From Delta-02 sp964513565 (GTDB lineage: Bacteria > Desulfobacterota > Syntrophorhabdia > Syntrophorhabdales > Syntrophorhabdaceae), in contig CAZENE010000005.1 in the NCBI GenBank assembly GCA_964513565.1, positions 42,738 through 106,737 of the forward strand: a DNA stretch of 64,000 bases. Direction: 5' to 3'. Each line of letters opens with the position of its first letter. The stretch's first letter is position 1. This document shows positions 62,380 to 64,000 of this stretch, one piece after another. A model generated the notes under the pieces. The model made no database searches, was not told the DNA's origin, and saw nothing but the letters and a program-made list of their open reading frames with translations. The position numbers and the translations under genes were made by a program.

Positions 62380-62471
62380 TCACTGTCCCGATACGTGATG
62401 TAATAATAGTTTACGCGAGAAGACCTTGTTCGGCAATGGAAAAATCTGACAGCGGGTTGCGGAGGATGTTT

Positions 62472-63391
62472 TTAGCCGACCGTCCGCCTGTCTGTGAGGT
62501 AACAACTGCCCCAGGACTGCTTGGCCTGTTTTTTCATCTTCGAAGCTATTTCCGTCATTTCACCGAAGTGAGTAAATGACCGGTTCCTGTTGGTGGGGAT
62601 GCCTATGGACAGGGCGGTTATGGGAAATTTCCGTGTATTTCCCTGGTGGTCAAGGGTCTCAATATACCCGTTGTCCCGGTCGTTGGTATCGTACAGGGTT
62701 GGTACGATCTTATCGAACGCGTGAATGATCTCGGCCGATGCTTCCTCTACGGTGTCAACGGAAGCGATGAACACGAAATCATCTCCCCCGATATGGCCAA
62801 CGAAACGGGTTTTTAGGTTCTTTGCTTTTGACCATATTGAGGATAAGCCTGCGTGTGATCCGTATGATCTCATCGCCGCGCGTAAAACCATAATGGTCGT
62901 TGAACGGCTTGAAATGGTCAAGGTCGGCATAAGCGAGTGCGAAAATATCCCCGGGGGCAATGCGCATCTGGATATGCCGGTTTATCGATATGTTGCCGGG
63001 AAGCTTTGTTAATCCACTATTCTTTCGGAGCGCAGTATTGCAAGAGAAACCGGGGTTACTGCCTCGGCTTCGATATCGGATCTCTTGAGGTAATCCTCTA
63101 CAAAAAGCGTATTCGAGGCGAGTACCTTCGCACTATCGTCAACGATCAGCAGAATGGCAAGTGATAGAAAATGGGGTCGCTCTTAAGATTGCTAAGAATT
63201 TCCATAGAACGAGGATCGGTTTCGGGGGTATTGAGTATGATAAGATCGGGCGGCGAGTTATAAATATGATCGATCGACGACTGGATGCTTCGGAAAAGGT
63301 ATACCCCGTAATGTCTTGCAAGGATGCGGTCAAGGATCCGGGAGAGAACGATATCTCGAGAGATCATAACAATAGTTTTCTCGCGGTTCAT
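62472..63391 (-). pseudogene. Response-regulator receiver + GGDEF protein with multiple frameshifts
   Basis: On the minus strand a receiver-like domain starts at MNREKTIVMISRDIVLSRIL (63391) and reads to DPIFYHLP. After a frameshift near 63150 it continues LLIVDDSAKVLASNTLFVED and, after another near 63010, LTKLPGNISINRHIQMRI and IFALAYADLDHFKPFNDHYG. A third shift in an AAAAACCC run near 62810 leads to FVGHIGGDDFVFIASV and on to the stop. The GGDEF motif is GGDDF. Either this is a decaying gene or the homopolymer runs were misread in assembly. The joined sequence would be a normal diguanylate cyclase-like protein. Confidence 0.75.
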
Positions 63392-63413
63392 AGCGTGAGG
63401 TCGTCCGTCATGC

Positions 63414-64000
63414 TCAGGGAATGCTCGGCTTCTGCGAATATCTCGACAAGGTCGTCTCATCGAGGCCGAGAATCTCCCAGGCGGCCGGTTCGACCGGCAT
63501 AACCTGGTTGTCACGGGGAAAGCCATACCCCCAGGCCCGGACAAGTATGTCGGCGAGATGCACGATCGAGGATTCAACCGGAGCATTTGTTGTCAGCTGG
63601 GGCTTATGATGGTATTCGATCACATCGATAAGGGAAGGGGGAAGTGCCACTTGCGGGCCATCCAGCTTCCACACTGGAATGGGTCGTATTAAAATGGTCC
63701 CTTTCGGACCTGTGGATTGTAACATCGCCTGATGCCGAGTCTATCAGCGCTTTTTGGTATTCTTCCGGGAAGTGCAGGACGAGGAACACCTTTCCGATAT
63801 CGTGCAGGAGACCATTAACGGATATTTCATCGGGTTCCTCATGCCTCTTCTTTACCGCTATGCTGGAAAATATGGCGCAGCCAATGGAGTGTTCCCACAG
63901 TCCTACCATTGTTCTCTGCATGAGGTCAAATACGGAGACGCCGAGGGTAATGTATCATTTCTTGTGTCAGGAATGAAGATCGGCTACCTTCCTTAAAAAG
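63414..64000 (-). pseudogene. HDOD-domain protein with multiple frameshifts (runs off the window)
   Basis: On the minus strand pieces read ITLGVSVFDLMQRTMVGLWE, VNGLLHDIGKVFLVLHFPEE (the HD-like core) and ERDHFNTTHSSV, then in another frame SWMARKWHFP, then PSLIDVIEYHHKPQLTTNAP and VHLADILVRAWGYGFPRDN. At least three frame changes are needed (near 63945, 63685 and 63655, several in runs of one base). HDOD proteins act in signalling. Its 5' end lies past the right edge. It is followed by the receiver-GGDEF gene, suggesting a two-gene signalling unit. Confidence 0.7.

Overview
The window looks like chromosomal DNA of an anaerobic Gram-negative bacterium of the former Deltaproteobacteria (Desulfobacterota). 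A syntroph-like relative such as Syntrophorhabdus would fit, but that is inferred from gene content and not proven. The evidence is a Kdo/LPS export cluster (outer membrane), sigma-54, a permease-free regulatory PTS with HprK and RapZ, System II cytochrome c maturation beside a small tetraheme cytochrome, a molybdenum hydroxylase operon, and a TRAP transporter. The origin-proximal gene order is dnaA-dnaN-gyrB-coaE-rho-rpmE-prfA-prmC-murA-hisD-hisG-hisB-hisH.

Layout. 0-1.8 kb: the 3' end of an M48 peptidase/TPR gene facing a GT9 glycosyltransferase. 2.2-20.3 kb: a long minus-strand run, nearly all overlapping or closely spaced. In transcription order it holds hom-apgM-pyrG-kdsA-kdsD-lptCA-lptB-rpoN, then a new promoter with hpf-ptsN-hprK-rapZ-EIIA-HPr-EI, then metK, a structured RNA candidate, ahcY and a PfkB kinase, closed by intrinsic terminators. 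20.5-29 kb: single genes and small operons (adenosine-specific kinase, radical SAM, thioesterase, metal transporter, ybaK, pyrK-pyrD-recJ, mobA-rimI). 29.2-39 kb: an accessory metabolic region with TRAP dctQM, a graveyard of IS3, IS21 and group II intron pieces, a molybdenum hydroxylase operon with CoxG and two small Cys proteins, and the TRAP binding protein dctP. 39.8-53.3 kb: the his genes and the origin-proximal housekeeping run on the minus strand. 53.3-61.4 kb: a probable origin zone, after which the genes switch to the plus strand (methyltransferases, tsaC, NUDIX fusion, cytochrome, resB-ccsA, purQ, HU). 61.3-64 kb: an HDAC-like deacetylase and two signalling genes (GGDEF and HDOD) broken by many indels.

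How the genes work together. MetK makes SAM, AhcY removes the S-adenosylhomocysteine formed from it, and a PfkB kinase could take the released adenosine. EI, HPr, a mannose-type EIIA, HprK, RapZ and PtsN form a phosphorylation relay without any sugar permease, so it is probably regulatory. The TRAP system and the hydroxylase operon probably import and hydroxylate an unknown, perhaps aromatic, organic acid; their two promoter regions share the same inverted-repeat operator candidate.

Main unexplained signals: a stem-closed RNA ahead of ahcY; the operator shared by dctQM and dctP/hydroxylase; arrays of 7-bp units ending in AC at the 3' ends of several genes and at the edges of two related IS remnants; an LptC-LptA fusion; and a NUDIX-RsbRD-like fusion. 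No tRNA, rRNA or CRISPR array was recognised.
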